This document shows, piece after piece, positions 18,074 to 26,747 of a DNA stretch of 64,000 bases. Both the position numbers and the translations under genes were made by a program. The notes under the pieces are model-generated. The model saw only the letters and a list, made by a program, of their open reading frames with translations, did not search any database and was not told where the DNA came from. The DNA is from an uncultured Clostridia bacterium. Lineage in GTDB: Bacteria; Bacillota; Clostridia; Christensenellales; Borkfalkiaceae. Where the stretch lies: contig CANQWN010000005.1 in assembly GCA_947627575.1 (NCBI GenBank), forward strand, positions 1-64,000, written 5' to 3'. The stretch's first letter is position 1, and each line of letters begins with the position of its first letter.

Positions 18074-18865
18074 ATGATAAGTGAAGTATTGGCAAAGGAA
18101 ATTAATATACCCCTAAACGATTATTATATCTGCTACTTTGATATTTTGGGATGTAAAAATTTTTTTGAAAAACCAGAAGGGCACGAACAATTTTTATGTA
18201 ATATGCTATTAATAATAAGTAGCATAGATTCTATCATTCGCAGGGCGAACAAAAACATTCAAGTGCAATACCGTACTTATTCAGATAACTTTCTTTTGTA
18301 TTTTGAGAAGAAAAATGCTGATGAGTATGAATCCTTGAAGTTTCTTTTTTCGATAATGCGTAAAATACAGTTGAAGTTGCTTATAGATCATAAAATAATA
18401 GTGCGTGGCGGAATTACTGTTGGGGAATTTTATGCAAACGATGAAATTGTATTTGGACAAGGCTTAATCAGAGCGGTTGATTTGGAAGACAAAATTGCTA
18501 AAACTCCAAGAATAGTAATTGATAACAATTGCTTCCAAGAATCAATTTCTAAATTTGTAGAAAATCGTTGCTTACTGCAAGACTCTGATGGATTATATTT
18601 TGTAAATTACTTTAATTCGAAGGATGCATTGGTACTCGCAAGAGGTTGCTGTGTTAGTTTGATAAATTCAAATTGCAGATACCAAAACAATATAAAGGAT
18701 GAGGCAAAAATTGCACAGAAAGAAAGGATAATAACAAAATATTTGTGGTTATTAATCAAGTTCAATGAAGCGTGTAAAGACATTAATGAGGAGATTCTAC
18801 AGATTAATTATCAAACTAAGTTAAACGAAAAGATATTAAAGTATGAAATTTATTGTAAAAGATAG
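18074..18865 (+). CDS. Class III nucleotide-cyclase-like protein
   Basis: 263 residues, 23 bp after res. I see class III cyclase landmarks in order. CYFDILGCKNFF (~20-31) has the first metal-binding Asp and resembles FxDIxGFT. YSDNFLLYF (~74-82) has the second acidic residue. RGGITVGEFY (~116-125) resembles RIGIHTGxV. GQGLIRAVDLEDKIAKTPRIVI (~132-153) resembles GxxVNxAARLExxAxPGxIxVS. Class III-like cyclases make signal nucleotides, and a branch acts in Pycsar anti-phage signalling. No effector gene is adjacent, so a Pycsar call is not justified. AT-rich, clearly part of the defence cluster. Confidence 0.6.
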   Translation: MISEVLAKEINIPLNDYYICYFDILGCKNFFEKPEGHEQFLCNMLLIISSIDSIIRRANKNIQVQYRTYSDNFLLYFEKKNADEYESLKFLFSIMRKIQLKLLIDHKIIVRGGITVGEFYANDEIVFGQGLIRAVDLEDKIAKTPRIVIDNNCFQESISKFVENRCLLQDSDGLYFVNYFNSKDALVLARGCCVSLINSNCRYQNNIKDEAKIAQKERIITKYLWLLIKFNEACKDINEEILQINYQTKLNEKILKYEIYCKR

Positions 18866-18985
18866 ATGACCATATCGTTTTAAGATAAAACTCATGAGGC
18901 AACCTTTGACAATTCAGAAATCAAAAAAATTTGCGATAAATTTTGGGTAAATTGTTGAGAAATTAAAAAACTCGCCGGGCGGGGG

Positions 18986-19015
18986 CAACAATTATCAACA
19001 ATTATCAACAATTAT
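18986..19015 (+). repeat. Three tandem copies of CAACAATTAT
   Basis: Three exact 10-bp repeats in the 215-bp gap between the cyclase-like gene and the thi promoter. No gene or terminator is otherwise clear in the gap. Confidence 0.85.
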
Positions 19016-19079
19016 ATACAACCATGCAAATGTATATAAATGTAAACTTCTTTAAAATTTTGCAAATGCCCGACAACGC

Positions 19080-19108
19080 TTGACTTTGTGACGGGGTTGT
19101 TATATAAT
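19080..19108 (+). promoter_or_regulatory. Promoter of the thiamine operon
   Basis: TTGACT (19080-19085), 17 bp, TATAAT (19103-19108), about 30 bp before the riboswitch aptamer. Confidence 0.88.
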
Positions 19109-19138
19109 GACATTGAAATCCGCGGAAGGCGCGGATAA

Positions 19139-19228
19139 AGACGCGGGGAGCTTGCTGCGCAGGCTGAGAGGAAGGATAGACCTTCGACCCGTTTACCTGA
19201 TTTGGATAATGCCAACGAAGGGACGTGC
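19139..19228 (+). promoter_or_regulatory. TPP riboswitch (thi box)
   Basis: All conserved blocks are present: GCGGGGAGC, then GGCTGAGAGGAAGGAT, GACCCG, TTACCTGATTTGGATAATGCCA and GAAGGGA. It lies between a good promoter and a terminator hairpin upstream of thiS. Binding of thiamine pyrophosphate should favour the terminator and switch the operon off. Confidence 0.96.
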
Positions 19229-19239
19229 GACATAGATTT

Positions 19240-19274
19240 TAAAGCGTAAGTCCTTGTGGCTTACGCTTTTTTAT
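19240..19274 (+). terminator. Riboswitch expression-platform terminator
   Basis: AAAGCGTAAG-TCCTTGTGG-CTTACGCTTTTTTATT, a conditional terminator 12 bp after the aptamer and 13 bp before thiS. Confidence 0.92.
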
Positions 19275-19286
19275 TCGAGGTAAAAT

Positions 19287-19481
19287 ATGGTTAAAATAAA
19301 CGGAACAGAGGCTGATGTTGCCGGGATAACCGTACACGATTATCTTGTTTCGGCAAATTACAACCTTCAGAGGGTTGCCGTTGAAATAAACGGCGACATA
19401 GTGCCCAAAAGCGACTATTCCGCGCGGGCGTTCGGCGACGGCGACAGCGTGGAAATAGTGGGGTTTGTAGGGGGCGGCTGA
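19287..19481 (+). CDS. thiS: Sulfur carrier protein ThiS
   Basis: 64 residues with a ubiquitin-like fold pattern. It begins MVKINGTEADV, and the C-terminus is VEIVGFVGGG, giving the terminal Gly-Gly that ThiF adenylates and that becomes the thiocarboxylate sulfur donor for thiazole formation. It is the first gene after the riboswitch, and its stop overlaps the thiF start by one base. Confidence 0.95.
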   Translation: MVKINGTEADVAGITVHDYLVSANYNLQRVAVEINGDIVPKSDYSARAFGDGDSVEIVGFVGGG

Positions 19482-20278
19482 TGCGAGCGGATCAGATTGA
19501 GAGATACGCCCGCAACATTGCGCTTGCCGAATTGGGCGAGAGCGGGCAGGAAAAACTGCTTTCGGCGCGCGTGCTGGTGATAGGCGCGGGCGCGTTGGGC
19601 GGCGCGTCGCTTGCCTATCTTTCCGCGGCGGGCGCGGGCGTTATAGGCGTAGCCGATTTCGACAAAGTTGAACTTTCCAACCTGCAAAGGCAGATTATCC
19701 ACGGCGTGGACGTGTTGGGCGAATACAAAACCGTATCCGCGGCGTCGTTCATACGCAGGCTGAACCCCGGCGTGGAAGTGCATATCCACACCGAAAAGGT
19801 TACGGCGGATAATATCCTGCCGCTTATAGCGGACTATGATTTTGTCCTCGACTGTACGGACAGGTTCGGCGTAAAACTTCTCATAAACGACGCCTGCGTA
19901 ATTGCGGGCAAGCCCTTTTCGCATGCGGGGGTATTGCGCTTCGGCGGGCAGGCGATGACCTATGTGCCCGGGCGCGGCGCGTGTCTGCGCTGTCTGTTGG
20001 GCGGCGTGCCTGCGGACGGCGACGGAAAAACCGCCGTTTCGGCGGGCGTGTTGGGCGCGGTGGCGGGTATGCTGGGCACCGTGCAGGCGACGGAAGCGGT
20101 GAAATACATAACGGGCGCGGGTAAACTTCTTACGGGAAGAATTTTAAGTATAAACGCGCTTGATTGGAAGGTGTGCGTGACGGATATACCCTCGCCCGAC
20201 CCCGATTGCGCGGTATGCGGCGCACATCCCACCATAACTTCATTGAAAGAGAACGAGGGGGAATATTTTCCCCGCTGA
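19481..20278 (+). CDS. thiF: ThiS adenylyltransferase ThiF
   Basis: 265 residues of the E1-like ThiF/MoeB/HesA family. RYARNIALAELGESGQEKL and the nucleotide-binding GAGALGG (~36-42) come first, then DFDKVELSNLQRQ and DCTDRFGVKLLIND. Zinc cysteine pairs CLRC (~168) and CAVC (~246) are present. It activates the ThiS C-terminus as acyl-adenylate. The last 17 residues after the second pair are a charged tail. Confidence 0.93.
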   Translation: MRADQIERYARNIALAELGESGQEKLLSARVLVIGAGALGGASLAYLSAAGAGVIGVADFDKVELSNLQRQIIHGVDVLGEYKTVSAASFIRRLNPGVEVHIHTEKVTADNILPLIADYDFVLDCTDRFGVKLLINDACVIAGKPFSHAGVLRFGGQAMTYVPGRGACLRCLLGGVPADGDGKTAVSAGVLGAVAGMLGTVQATEAVKYITGAGKLLTGRILSINALDWKVCVTDIPSPDPDCAVCGAHPTITSLKENEGEYFPR

Positions 20279-20332
20279 ACTTTGCCGCATAGCGGCAATT
20301 AAATAAAAACGCCGTTTCGGCGGAGGTGACAT

Positions 20333-21109
20333 ATGCAGGACAAACAGGACAATTTGGAACTCGGCGGGCGCACTTTTCACTCGCGGTTTATACTCGGCTC
20401 GGGGAAATATTCGCTTAAACTTATCCGGGCGGCAGTGGAATATGCGGGCGCGGAAATAGTTACTTTGGCGGTGCGCCGTGCAAACACCAAAGAGACCGAA
20501 AACATTTTGGATTATATGCCGAAGGGCGTAACCCTTTTGCCCAACACAAGCGGGGCGAGGAACGCGGAAGAGGCGGTGAGGATAGCCCGTCTTGCGCGCG
20601 AGTTGGGTTGCGGAAATTTTGTAAAGATAGAGATAATGCGGGACTTTAAATATCTTCTGCCGGACAACGCCGAAACGATAAAAGCCACGCGGATATTAGC
20701 CGACGAAGGCTTTGTCGTGTTGCCCTATATGTATCCCGATCTTAACGTTGCGCGCGACCTTGCCGATGCGGGCGCCGCCGCGGTTATGCCGCTTGCCGCC
20801 CCTATAGGTTCAAACAAGGGGCTTGCCACGCGTGAATTTGTGCAGATACTTATAGACGAAATAGATTTGCCCGTTATAGTGGACGCGGGCATAGGCAGAC
20901 CGTCGCAGGCGTGCGAAGCCATGGAAATGGGCGCCGCCGCGATTATGGCAAACACCGCGCTTGCCACGGCGGGCGATTTGCCGCTTATGGCTTCGGCGTT
21001 TAAACTTGCCATAGAGGCGGGCAGAAAGGCTTATCTTGCCGGATTGGGCAGGGTGCTTGCCCGCGGCGGCTCGTCGTCCGATCCGCTTACGGGATTTTTG
21101 CGGGATTGA
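20333..21109 (+). CDS. thiG: Thiazole synthase ThiG
   Basis: 258 residues, normal length. The family signature [16 protein letters not shown] is near the N-terminus, the Schiff-base lysine is in CGNFVKIEI (~102), and the phosphate-binding [21 protein letters not shown] is followed by NTALATA. It joins 1-deoxyxylulose 5-phosphate, ThiS-thiocarboxylate and dehydroglycine. RBS GGCGGAGGTGACAT. Its stop is three bases before the thiH start. Confidence 0.96.
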   Translation: MQDKQDNLELGGRTFHSRFILGSGKYSLKLIRAAVEYAGAEIVTLAVRRANTKETENILDYMPKGVTLLPNTSGARNAEEAVRIARLARELGCGNFVKIEIMRDFKYLLPDNAETIKATRILADEGFVVLPYMYPDLNVARDLADAGAAAVMPLAAPIGSNKGLATREFVQILIDEIDLPVIVDAGIGRPSQACEAMEMGAAAIMANTALATAGDLPLMASAFKLAIEAGRKAYLAGLGRVLARGGSSSDPLTGFLRD

Positions 21110-21112
21110 GTT

Positions 21113-22363
21113 ATGGAAAATAAATTTATAGTGGAAAACAAGGGGCTTTCGCCCGCCGCGTTGCGGCGCAAAACCCAACTTGAAACAGACCCCTCCTGCC
21201 GCACGGACTGTATGAAGTACGAAAGCGGTATGGAAGTTATAAATTCAGACATAAAGGACAGGGTTCTGGCGCAGGTCGCAGGGTACGACTACGGCAAATA
21301 CACCGCCGCGGACGTAAAGGCGGCTTTGGGCAGAAGCCGTTGCACGGCGGAAGATTTGAAAGCGTTGCTTTCGCCCGCCGCAGAACCTTTTCTCGAACAG
21401 ATGGCGGAACGCGCCCGCATAGAAACGGGCAGGCATTTCGGCAATACGGTATACCTTTTTACGCCCCTGTACATAGCCAACTATTGCGAAAACTATTGCG
21501 TATACTGCGGCTTCAACTGCTATAACGACATCGCGCGTATGCGCCTTGACGAAAGCCGTATCGAGCGGGAAATGCAGGTTATTGCCCAAAGCGGAATGGA
21601 AGAAATACTTATTCTCACGGGCGAAAGCCGCGAAAAGAGCGACATAAAATATATAGGCGCCGCGTGCAAGCTGGCAAGAAAATATTTCAGGCTTGTCGGG
21701 CTGGAAATTTATCCCGTCAACACCGACGAATACCGTTACCTGCACGAATGCGGCGCGGACTATGTTACGGTATTTCAGGAAACTTACGATATAAATAAAT
21801 ACGGCGAGCTTCATCTCGCCGGGCACAAGCGGGTATGGCCGTACCGCTTCGACGCGCAGGAACGCGCCCTTAAAGCGGGTATGCGCGGGGTTGCGTTTTC
21901 GGCTTTGCTGGGGCTTTCCGATTTCAGAAAGGACGCGCTTGCCACGGCGTTGCACGCCTATTACATACAGCGCAAATATCCGCATGCGGAGCTTTCGCTT
22001 TCCTGCCCGCGCCTGCGCCCCATCATCAACAACGATAAGATAAACCCGCAGGACGTGGGCGAAAAACAGCTTTGCCAGATAATCTGCGCCTACCGCATCT
22101 TTATGCCGTACATAGGCATAACCGTATCTTCCCGCGAAAGCGCAAAGTTCCGCAACGGCATAGTAAAGATAGCCGCCACAAAAATTTCCGCCGGGGTTTC
22201 CACGGGGATAGGCGACCACGAAAAGAAATATAAAGGCGGACAGCAGGGCGAATCGGGCGACGAACAGTTTGAGATTGCCGACGGAAGAAGCCTTGAAAAA
22301 ACTTACGAGGAGATAGAAGAGGAAGGGCTTCAACCCGTTCTCAACGACTATCTGTATGTCTGA
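21113..22363 (+). CDS. thiH: 2-iminoacetate synthase ThiH
   Basis: 416 residues. The radical SAM cluster is CENYCVYCGF (Cx3Cx2C, ~124-131). It cleaves tyrosine to give dehydroglycine for ThiG and is oxygen-sensitive, consistent with an anaerobe; aerobes use ThiO instead. The gene overlaps the following tenI-like gene by 8 bp. Confidence 0.95.
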   Translation: MENKFIVENKGLSPAALRRKTQLETDPSCRTDCMKYESGMEVINSDIKDRVLAQVAGYDYGKYTAADVKAALGRSRCTAEDLKALLSPAAEPFLEQMAERARIETGRHFGNTVYLFTPLYIANYCENYCVYCGFNCYNDIARMRLDESRIEREMQVIAQSGMEEILILTGESREKSDIKYIGAACKLARKYFRLVGLEIYPVNTDEYRYLHECGADYVTVFQETYDINKYGELHLAGHKRVWPYRFDAQERALKAGMRGVAFSALLGLSDFRKDALATALHAYYIQRKYPHAELSLSCPRLRPIINNDKINPQDVGEKQLCQIICAYRIFMPYIGITVSSRESAKFRNGIVKIAATKISAGVSTGIGDHEKKYKGGQQGESGDEQFEIADGRSLEKTYEEIEEEGLQPVLNDYLYV

Positions 22364-22943
22364 AATAATCTGCGTGACGGACAGGAAACTGTGCGGGGAA
22401 GATTTTCTTTTGCGCCTGCGCCGCATAGCCGAAGCGCAACCCAAAGGCATAATACTGCGCGAAAAGGATTTGCCCGACGGGGAATATTTCGCGCTTGCCG
22501 CAAAAGCGAAGGATATATGCGATAAGCGCGGCGTGCCGATGGCTGTACACGGGCGGATTTCCGTCGCCCGTACGTTGGGCGTAAAGTGGGTGCATTTTCC
22601 CCTCGCCGCGGCTGTAGCCTGCGGCGCGCGCGGGCTTGAAGGCTTTTACGCGGGCGCTTCCTGCCATTCCTCCGCGGACGTGGAAAACGCCCGCAAAGCG
22701 GGCTGTAAATATGCCGTTGTCGGGCACATATTCCCCACTCTTTGCAAAAAAGATCTGCCCTGCCGCGGGCTTGAGGCGATAAGGCGGACGGCGGATATAT
22801 TGCCCGTCTATGCCATAGGCGGCATAACCGCGGAAAATTATGCTTCCGTGCGCGCGGCGGGGGCTGCGGGGGCGTGCGTGATGAGCGGCGCGATGACCTG
22901 CCCCGATCCCGAAAAATACTTCCGCGCCTTCGGTGACATATGA
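22356..22943 (+). CDS. tenI: TenI-like protein of the thiamine phosphate synthase family
   Basis: 195 residues with the ThiE/TenI TIM-barrel pattern: ICVTDRKLC, GIILREKDL, PMAVHGR, YAVVGHIFPT, LPVYAIGGITAENYASV. Compared with the next gene, the segment binding the pyrimidine pyrophosphate (VNDD) is replaced by AVHG. That is why I favour TenI (thiazole tautomerase) over a second ThiE. It overlaps both neighbours, by 8 bp with thiH and 4 bp with thiE. Confidence 0.8.
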   Translation: MSEIICVTDRKLCGEDFLLRLRRIAEAQPKGIILREKDLPDGEYFALAAKAKDICDKRGVPMAVHGRISVARTLGVKWVHFPLAAAVACGARGLEGFYAGASCHSSADVENARKAGCKYAVVGHIFPTLCKKDLPCRGLEAIRRTADILPVYAIGGITAENYASVRAAGAAGACVMSGAMTCPDPEKYFRAFGDI

Positions 22944-23596
22944 AATTCGGCGCGGAAAAATTGCTGTTGTACGCGGTGACGGACGGCGAAAAAGATTTAA
23001 GCGAACTTGAAAAAAAAGTAGAGCTTTGCCTGCGCGGCGGGGCGACGGCGGTGCAACTGCGCGAAAAGGGCATACCGTACGCCGAATACGTGCGCAGGGC
23101 GCGGGCTTTGAAAGAGATATGTTCGGCTTACGGCGCGCCGCTTATAGTCAACGACGATATAGGCGTGGCTTTGGAAGCGGGCGCGGACGGCGTGCATCTC
23201 GGCGCGGACGACTGCGGCGTTTTTGAAGCGAGAAAGATTGCCGACGGGAATAAGCGAGGATTTATAATAGGCGCAACCGCAAAGACCCCCGAACAGGCTG
23301 CGGCGGCGCAAGCCGCGGGCGCGGACTATTTGGGCGTGGGCGCGGTTTTCCCCTCCCCCACAAAGGCGGGCGCGGTGCGCATAACCGTGCGTCAGCTTGC
23401 CGAAATATGCGAAAGCGTAAGTATACCCGCGGTGGCGATAGGCGGTATAACCGCCGAAAACGCGCGCACCCTGTACGGAAGCCGCGCGGCGGGCGTCGCC
23501 GTAGTTTCCGCGATATTTTCAGGGGGCGACGTTTTGGAAAATACCCGCAAAATGTACGCCGCCGCAAGATATGCGGCGTACGGAGAAGAGATATGA
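22940..23596 (+). CDS. thiE: Thiamine phosphate synthase ThiE
   Basis: 218 residues with canonical motifs: LYAVTD, AVQLREK (~36-42), PLIVNDDIGVALEAGADGVHLGADD, LGVGAVFPSPTKAGA, IPAVAIGGI and GVAVVSAI. It couples HMP-pyrophosphate with thiazole phosphate to give thiamine phosphate. It overlaps thiD by 4 bp (ATGA). Confidence 0.95.
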   Translation: MKFGAEKLLLYAVTDGEKDLSELEKKVELCLRGGATAVQLREKGIPYAEYVRRARALKEICSAYGAPLIVNDDIGVALEAGADGVHLGADDCGVFEARKIADGNKRGFIIGATAKTPEQAAAAQAAGADYLGVGAVFPSPTKAGAVRITVRQLAEICESVSIPAVAIGGITAENARTLYGSRAAGVAVVSAIFSGGDVLENTRKMYAAARYAAYGEEI

Positions 23597-24402
23597 AAAC
23601 TGTTCTTACCGTCGCCGGAAGCGACAGCATAGGCGGCGCGGGCGTGCAAGCCGACATAAAGACGGTTACTATGCACGGCGCGTACGCCGCAAGCGCGATA
23701 ACCGCCGTTACCGCACAAAACACTTTGGGCGTATACGAAGTATATTGCCTGCCCGAAGAGATTGTGGCGGCGCAGATAAAAGCCGTGATGGAAGATATTT
23801 TTCCGGACGCGGTTAAGATAGGTATGACGGGCAACGGCGGCATTGTACGCGTTATAGCACAAACCCTTAAACATTACGGCGCGAAAAATATAGTCGTGGA
23901 CCCCGTCGCGTTTTCCACGTCGGGAAGCGCGCTTACCGACGGTGAGGGCGCGGAACTTACAAAGCGGTTGCTGTTCCCGCTTGCAAGCGTGATAACCCCG
24001 AACATTCCCGAAAGCGAGGCGCTTGCGCAAATGCAAATACGCGGCGAAGCAGATATGAAAACCGCGGCGGAAAAGCTGTACCGCGCGTACGGGCGACCCT
24101 TTCTCATAAAGGGCGGACACGGCGCGGGCGCGGACGACGTGCTGTGCGCGGACGGCAAAATTTACGTTTTCCGCGGGGAAAGGCTGGATAACCCCAACAC
24201 GCACGGCACTGGTTGCACCCTGTCCGCCGCCATTGCCGCAAACCTTGCCTGCGGGTACGGGCTTTGCGAGGCGGTGGAACGCGCAAAGCGGTACGTCGCC
24301 GGCGCGATAGGCGCAAAACTTTGTTTGGGCAGGGGAAGGGGACCCCTTAAACACAATTTCGGTTTAAAAAGTCCTTTCGCCGCAGAGGCGGAAGATAAAT
24401 AA
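23593..24402 (+). CDS. thiD: HMP/HMP-phosphate kinase ThiD
   Basis: The real start is ATG 23593, not the track start 186 bp upstream, because MKTVLTVAGSDSIGGAGVQAD is the conserved N-terminus and the ATG overlaps the thiE stop. 269 residues of the ribokinase-like family. DPVAFSTSGSAL and the catalytic/anion-hole NTHGTGCTLSAAI near the C-terminus are present. It phosphorylates hydroxymethylpyrimidine twice. Confidence 0.94.
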   Translation: MKTVLTVAGSDSIGGAGVQADIKTVTMHGAYAASAITAVTAQNTLGVYEVYCLPEEIVAAQIKAVMEDIFPDAVKIGMTGNGGIVRVIAQTLKHYGAKNIVVDPVAFSTSGSALTDGEGAELTKRLLFPLASVITPNIPESEALAQMQIRGEADMKTAAEKLYRAYGRPFLIKGGHGAGADDVLCADGKIYVFRGERLDNPNTHGTGCTLSAAIAANLACGYGLCEAVERAKRYVAGAIGAKLCLGRGRGPLKHNFGLKSPFAAEAEDK

Positions 24403-24428
24403 AAAAATAAATTCAGAAGGTATCCGTT

Positions 24429-25742
24429 ATGAGAAATTACAAGACCCAGATGGAAGCTGCTAAAAAGGGGATAATAACCCCCGAAATGAAAGTTGTAGCC
24501 GCAAAGGAGGGGGTAGACGAAGAAAAACTGCGTCTGCTTACGGCGAAGGGTGAGGTTGCCATACCCTGCAACGTCAACCATAAATCGCTTTCCCCCGAAG
24601 GTATAGGCGGAGGCTTGCGCACCAAAATAAACGTAAACCTCGGCATTTCCGGCGACTGCAAAAATTACGACGTGGAAATGCAAAAAGTAGACCTTGCGTT
24701 GAAATACGGCGCGGAAGCGATTATGGATTTAAGCAACTACGGCAAGACCAACGTGTTCCGCAGAGAGCTGATAAAAAAATCCACCGCTATGATAGGCACC
24801 GTGCCCATGTACGACGCGATAGGTTATCTCGATAAGGATTTGCTTGACATAACCGCCGAAGATTTCATCCGCGTAGTCCGCGCGCATGCCGAAGAGGGCG
24901 TGGATTTTATGACAATACACGCGGGCATAAACCGCCGCGCGGTAGAGGCGTTCATGCGCGACAAGCGCAAGATGAACATAGTTTCGAGGGGCGGTTCCCT
25001 GCTGTTCGCGTGGATGCAGATGACGGGCAACGAAAACCCCTTCTACGAACACTATGACGAAGTTTTGGACGTGCTTGCGGAATACGACGTAACCATAAGC
25101 CTCGGCGACGCGCTCCGTCCCGGCTGTATAGACGACAGTTCGGACGCGGGACAGATTGCCGAACTTATTGAATTGGGCGCGCTTACCGAAAGGGCGTGGG
25201 CGAAAAACGTGCAGGTTATGGTTGAGGGACCCGGGCATATGGCTATGAACGAGATTGAGGCGAATATGCGCATGCAGAAGAGGATTTGCCACAACGCGCC
25301 CTTCTATGTTTTGGGACCTCTCGTTACGGACATCGCGCCCGGATACGACCATATCACTTCTGCGATAGGCGGGGCGATAGCCGCGGCAAGCGGGGCGGAT
25401 TTCCTGTGCTACGTCACCCCTGCCGAACATTTGCGCCTGCCCGACCTCGACGACGTGCGCGAGGGGATAATAGCCAGCCGCATAGCCGCGCACGCCGCGG
25501 ATATAGCAAAAGGCGTCCCCGGCGCGAGGGAACGCGACAACAGAATGGCGGAAGCGAGGCACAAGCTGGATTGGGAAGCGCAGTACGCGGAAGCGTTGGA
25601 TCCCGAAAAAGCGAGAAGATATTACGAAAGCACCCCGCCTTCGGAAAGGCACACCTGTTCCATGTGCGGCAAGATGTGCGCCGTGCGCACCACCAATATG
25701 ATACTTGAGGGCAAGGAAGTTAAATTCTGCACCGAAAAATAA
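24429..25742 (+). CDS. thiC: Phosphomethylpyrimidine synthase ThiC
   Basis: 437 residues, the short clostridial form. [28 protein letters not shown] and the barrel motifs NYGKTN and [13 protein letters not shown] are clear. The C-terminal iron-sulfur motif is CSMCGKMC (Cx2Cx4C type). It rearranges aminoimidazole ribotide to HMP-phosphate by radical SAM chemistry. It is the last gene of the operon, which thus makes both halves of thiamine; ThiL and thiazole-salvage ThiM are not in the window. Confidence 0.96.
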   Translation: MRNYKTQMEAAKKGIITPEMKVVAAKEGVDEEKLRLLTAKGEVAIPCNVNHKSLSPEGIGGGLRTKINVNLGISGDCKNYDVEMQKVDLALKYGAEAIMDLSNYGKTNVFRRELIKKSTAMIGTVPMYDAIGYLDKDLLDITAEDFIRVVRAHAEEGVDFMTIHAGINRRAVEAFMRDKRKMNIVSRGGSLLFAWMQMTGNENPFYEHYDEVLDVLAEYDVTISLGDALRPGCIDDSSDAGQIAELIELGALTERAWAKNVQVMVEGPGHMAMNEIEANMRMQKRICHNAPFYVLGPLVTDIAPGYDHITSAIGGAIAAASGADFLCYVTPAEHLRLPDLDDVREGIIASRIAAHAADIAKGVPGARERDNRMAEARHKLDWEAQYAEALDPEKARRYYESTPPSERHTCSMCGKMCAVRTTNMILEGKEVKFCTEK

Positions 25743-25763
25743 ACGAGCTTATACCGGTAAATG

Positions 25764-25797
25764 AAAAAAGCGGAAATATATTCCGCTTTTTTATTTT
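25764..25797. terminator. Bidirectional terminator thiC / LysR
   Basis: AAAAAAGCGGAA-ATATA-TTCCGCTTTTTT. It ends the thi operon and overlaps the end of the convergent LysR gene. Confidence 0.92.
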
Positions 25798-26660
25798 GCC
25801 GTTTCAAGGCACAGCCCGTAAATTTTGCGTTGCGCCGCGGTGAAAATTTTATTTTTGCCGCATATTATCACCGAAGTACGGCGGAAATCTGCGTCGGTTA
25901 TCTCTATCGTCCTCAACTTCCCTTCGTTAACGTACGGCAACACCAACTTTTCCGGCAAAACCGCGGCGCCGCAGTTTTGGATTGCGGCGGCTATTATTGC
26001 CTGATTGCTTGCCGACTGCATAACGGGCGTTGCGGCAAGCCCCCTCGCCGCCAATGCGGAATCAAGCAGATCGCGTGAAGCGCTGCCCTTTTCCCGCAGT
26101 AACAGCGGCAACTCCGCAAGCAGTTTCAAATCCGCGCTTGACGGCGCGGAAAAGTTTGCGCCGCACACCGCAAGCAACCTGTCGCACGCAAAGGGCTTTG
26201 CCTCCGCTTCGGCGGAAACGGCGCCCTCAACTATCGCAAAGTCAAGTTCGCCGTCAAGCACCTTGCTTTCTATGGCGGAAGTTTTATCGATATATATCCT
26301 CGGCGCAATTTCGGGATAGCGTTCCTTTATGCGCGTAAGCAGGATGGGTATATAAGTTTTGCCCAAAGTAAGAGAAGCGCCTATGCGCACCGTCGGGTCA
26401 AACTTCGCGCTGTATGCAAGTTTTTCAAAGTTTTCAAAACTTTCCACCGCCTCGCGCGCTTTCGGCAACAGCTTTTTGCCCTGTTCCGTCAGTATAAGCC
26501 GCCGCTTTGCCCTTACAAAAAGTTTCACCCCGTAATAACTTTCCGTTTCCGCCACCGTCTGGCTTACCGATGGTTGCGCCACGTGCAATTCTTCCGCCGC
26601 GCGGGTTATCCCGCCGTATTCGCACACGGCGATAAACGTCTTTAAATGCCGTATAGTCAT
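25791..26660 (-). CDS. LysR family regulator
   Basis: 289 residues. The N-terminal winged HTH reads MTIRHLKTFIAVCEYGGITRAAEELHVAQPSVSQTV, with a linker helix and a C-terminal effector-binding domain (VRIGASLTLGKTYIPILL...). It is divergent from the chromate-transporter pair and shares the 87-bp control region, the classical layout for an autoregulated LysR protein controlling its neighbour. Confidence 0.92.
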   Translation of the reverse strand: MTIRHLKTFIAVCEYGGITRAAEELHVAQPSVSQTVAETESYYGVKLFVRAKRRLILTEQGKKLLPKAREAVESFENFEKLAYSAKFDPTVRIGASLTLGKTYIPILLTRIKERYPEIAPRIYIDKTSAIESKVLDGELDFAIVEGAVSAEAEAKPFACDRLLAVCGANFSAPSSADLKLLAELPLLLREKGSASRDLLDSALAARGLAATPVMQSASNQAIIAAAIQNCGAAVLPEKLVLPYVNEGKLRTIEITDADFRRTSVIICGKNKIFTAAQRKIYGLCLETAK

Positions 26661-26689
26661 AATATGTTTTTACCTATGCTTTTTATAAA

Positions 26690-26728
26690 ATTATACTATT
26701 TTACTTATCAAATGTCAAGGTATATAAT
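26690..26728. promoter_or_regulatory. Overlapping divergent promoters of LysR and chrA pair
   Basis: Plus strand: TTTACT (26700-26705), 17 bp, TATAAT (26723-26728) for the transporter genes. Minus strand: TTGACA (26713-26718), 17 bp, TATAAT (26690-26695) for LysR. The two occupy the same 40 bp, so only one polymerase can bind at a time. Confidence 0.82.
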
Positions 26729-26747
26729 GTTTGCGTAAGGCGGATAT

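Noticed and set aside
18074-18865. Calling a complete Pycsar system
   Set aside because: Only a cyclase-like gene is present; no adjacent TM, TIR or other nucleotide-binding effector was found between it and the thi riboswitch.
18986-19015. DnaA-box cluster / replication origin
   Set aside because: TTATCAACA-like units arise from the 10-bp tandem repeat, only two copies, one mismatch to the DnaA box, and no dnaA/dnaN genes nearby.
23407-23592. N-terminal extension of ThiD from the ORF track
   Set aside because: It lies inside thiE in another frame, is Arg-rich without similarity, and the conserved ThiD start with ATGA overlap is at 23593.
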